Source: Mercurialis annua (lineage: Eukaryota > Streptophyta > Magnoliopsida > Malpighiales > Euphorbiaceae). From it: a stretch of 64,000 nt of DNA. The DNA is taken from the NCBI RefSeq assembly GCF_937616625.2, contig NC_065573.1, positions 3,425,001 to 3,489,000 of the forward strand. The letters are read 5' to 3'. A model generated the notes under the pieces. The model worked only from the letters and a program-made list of their open reading frames with translations, ran no database searches and had not been told where the DNA came from. The position numbers were made by a program, and so were the translations under genes. Positions 63,143 to 64,000 of the stretch are shown piece by piece. Within the stretch, counting starts at the first letter, position 1, and each line of letters opens with the position of its first letter.

Positions 63143-64000
63143 TACATGTATTCTGAGTGTCGGGCCTGAAATATTTAAAGTATGGCTGACCAAAAGTGGA
63201 AAATGTGAAACAAATGTTTTATTTTTAATATGAATGTTTTGAAAACGGAGCGAGAAGTTGATAATCAGTTAATTAAATGTAGAGGTGGCTATAGAGCATT
63301 GAGAATGACTCTTAGCTGTGAGTAGGAAAGCTATATATGTAATAAGTCAAGAGGTGATACATAGCGAAAGTCAGATCAATAAGTAAGGTCTGAGAATGTT
63401 ATGCATCAGAATGAATGAAAGATTCTGAGTAAGCCATAGTTTGGGGTAAATGACATGTTAAGAGTAGAAATATCCAGATATCAAAATAAGAGTTCCGTGA
63501 TAATGAAAGGAAAAAAACTGTAGACCCGTGAAGGGACACAACAGATAGTAGAGATATATGAGGAGATAAGAAAGTGATATAGAGAGTAACATCGTACGAA
63601 ACGAGTTACGATGAAATAAGCGTACGAGTGTAAGGTAAATCGCTTATTAAATGGAAAGAGAAAACATAAGTTGCAATTGGTGTGTATCGATAATAAGAAT
63701 AACATGGAAATATTTTATCGATACGTGCAATAGTGAGTTTGACTTTACCTAGCTATAATGTAAGTAAAGTCACTAAGTTAAGGTCAATTGAGATTGAGAT
63801 AAGATACACTGACAGTGAAGGTGTCAGTAGTAGACATAATTATAAGAGTGCAAACGAGTATTGCACGAAGAGAGATAAAGAAGTATAATAGAAATACGTC
63901 TCACACGTTTGTTAAACGTGGACACAAAAGGAGTTAAACTAAGGTCTATCGTGAAGATAGCGTAAGTTAGATCTGAGTGATGGATTTTTTAAAACTAAGT
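63143..64000. other. Unassigned AT-rich non-satellite DNA
   Basis: Satellite stops at TTTATACATG and a different sequence begins. No similarity to the other insertions and no domain in any frame; the 74-codon minus frame (63705-63481) is Phe/Tyr/Ser-rich and has no support. A 10-bp perfect inverted repeat GTATCGATAA / TTATCGATAC lies at 63684-63693 and 63715-63724. It could be the first part of a further insertion or the array's edge; the window ends too soon to tell. Confidence 0.55.

Overview
This is nuclear DNA of a flowering plant, probably a eudicot. Evidence: Ty3/gypsy LTR retrotransposons of plant lineages, a plant mobile domain (PMD) gene with GT-AG introns, and long satellite arrays. 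There are no bacterial operons, no rRNA or tRNA genes, and no intact protein-coding gene. The species cannot be named from the sequence.

About two thirds of the window is one 60-bp tandem satellite (1-6180, about 20566-43379, 47960-49321, 51838-63142). The monomer is itself two 30-bp halves, each carrying AAACGTTT. The array has higher-order structure: recurring marker monomers, a 1018-bp recent tandem duplication, and about 20 places where the monomer orientation flips for roughly 1.3 monomers (once for 6.5) and flips back. Both flip points lie in strong inverted repeats. Most monomer variants look like C-to-T or G-to-A changes at CpG, as expected for methylated DNA.

Three insertions interrupt the array. 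(1) 6181-20555: a decayed Tat-lineage Ty3/gypsy element on the minus strand (gag, protease, RT, a degenerate gypsy RNase H plus a second RNase H, integrase, and one LTR at the right). Tail-to-tail with it on the plus strand lies a PMD gene of at least ten exons, truncated at the satellite junction and carrying frameshifts and stops. The arrangement fits an antisense extra gene carried by the retrotransposon, which would let it keep introns. (2) 43380-47959: a 4.6-kb LTR element without recognisable pol (minus orientation, two LTRs, PBS, polypurine tract), with an internal 0.64-kb duplication. (3) 49322-51837: a 2.5-kb sequence with LTR-type ends, a TATA box and near-matching target-site duplication, read as a solo LTR.

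From 63143 to the end is AT-rich non-satellite DNA with no recognised gene. Nothing here is likely to make a working protein. The most interesting items are the intron-bearing antisense PMD cargo and the hairpin-bounded strand-switch cassettes of the satellite.
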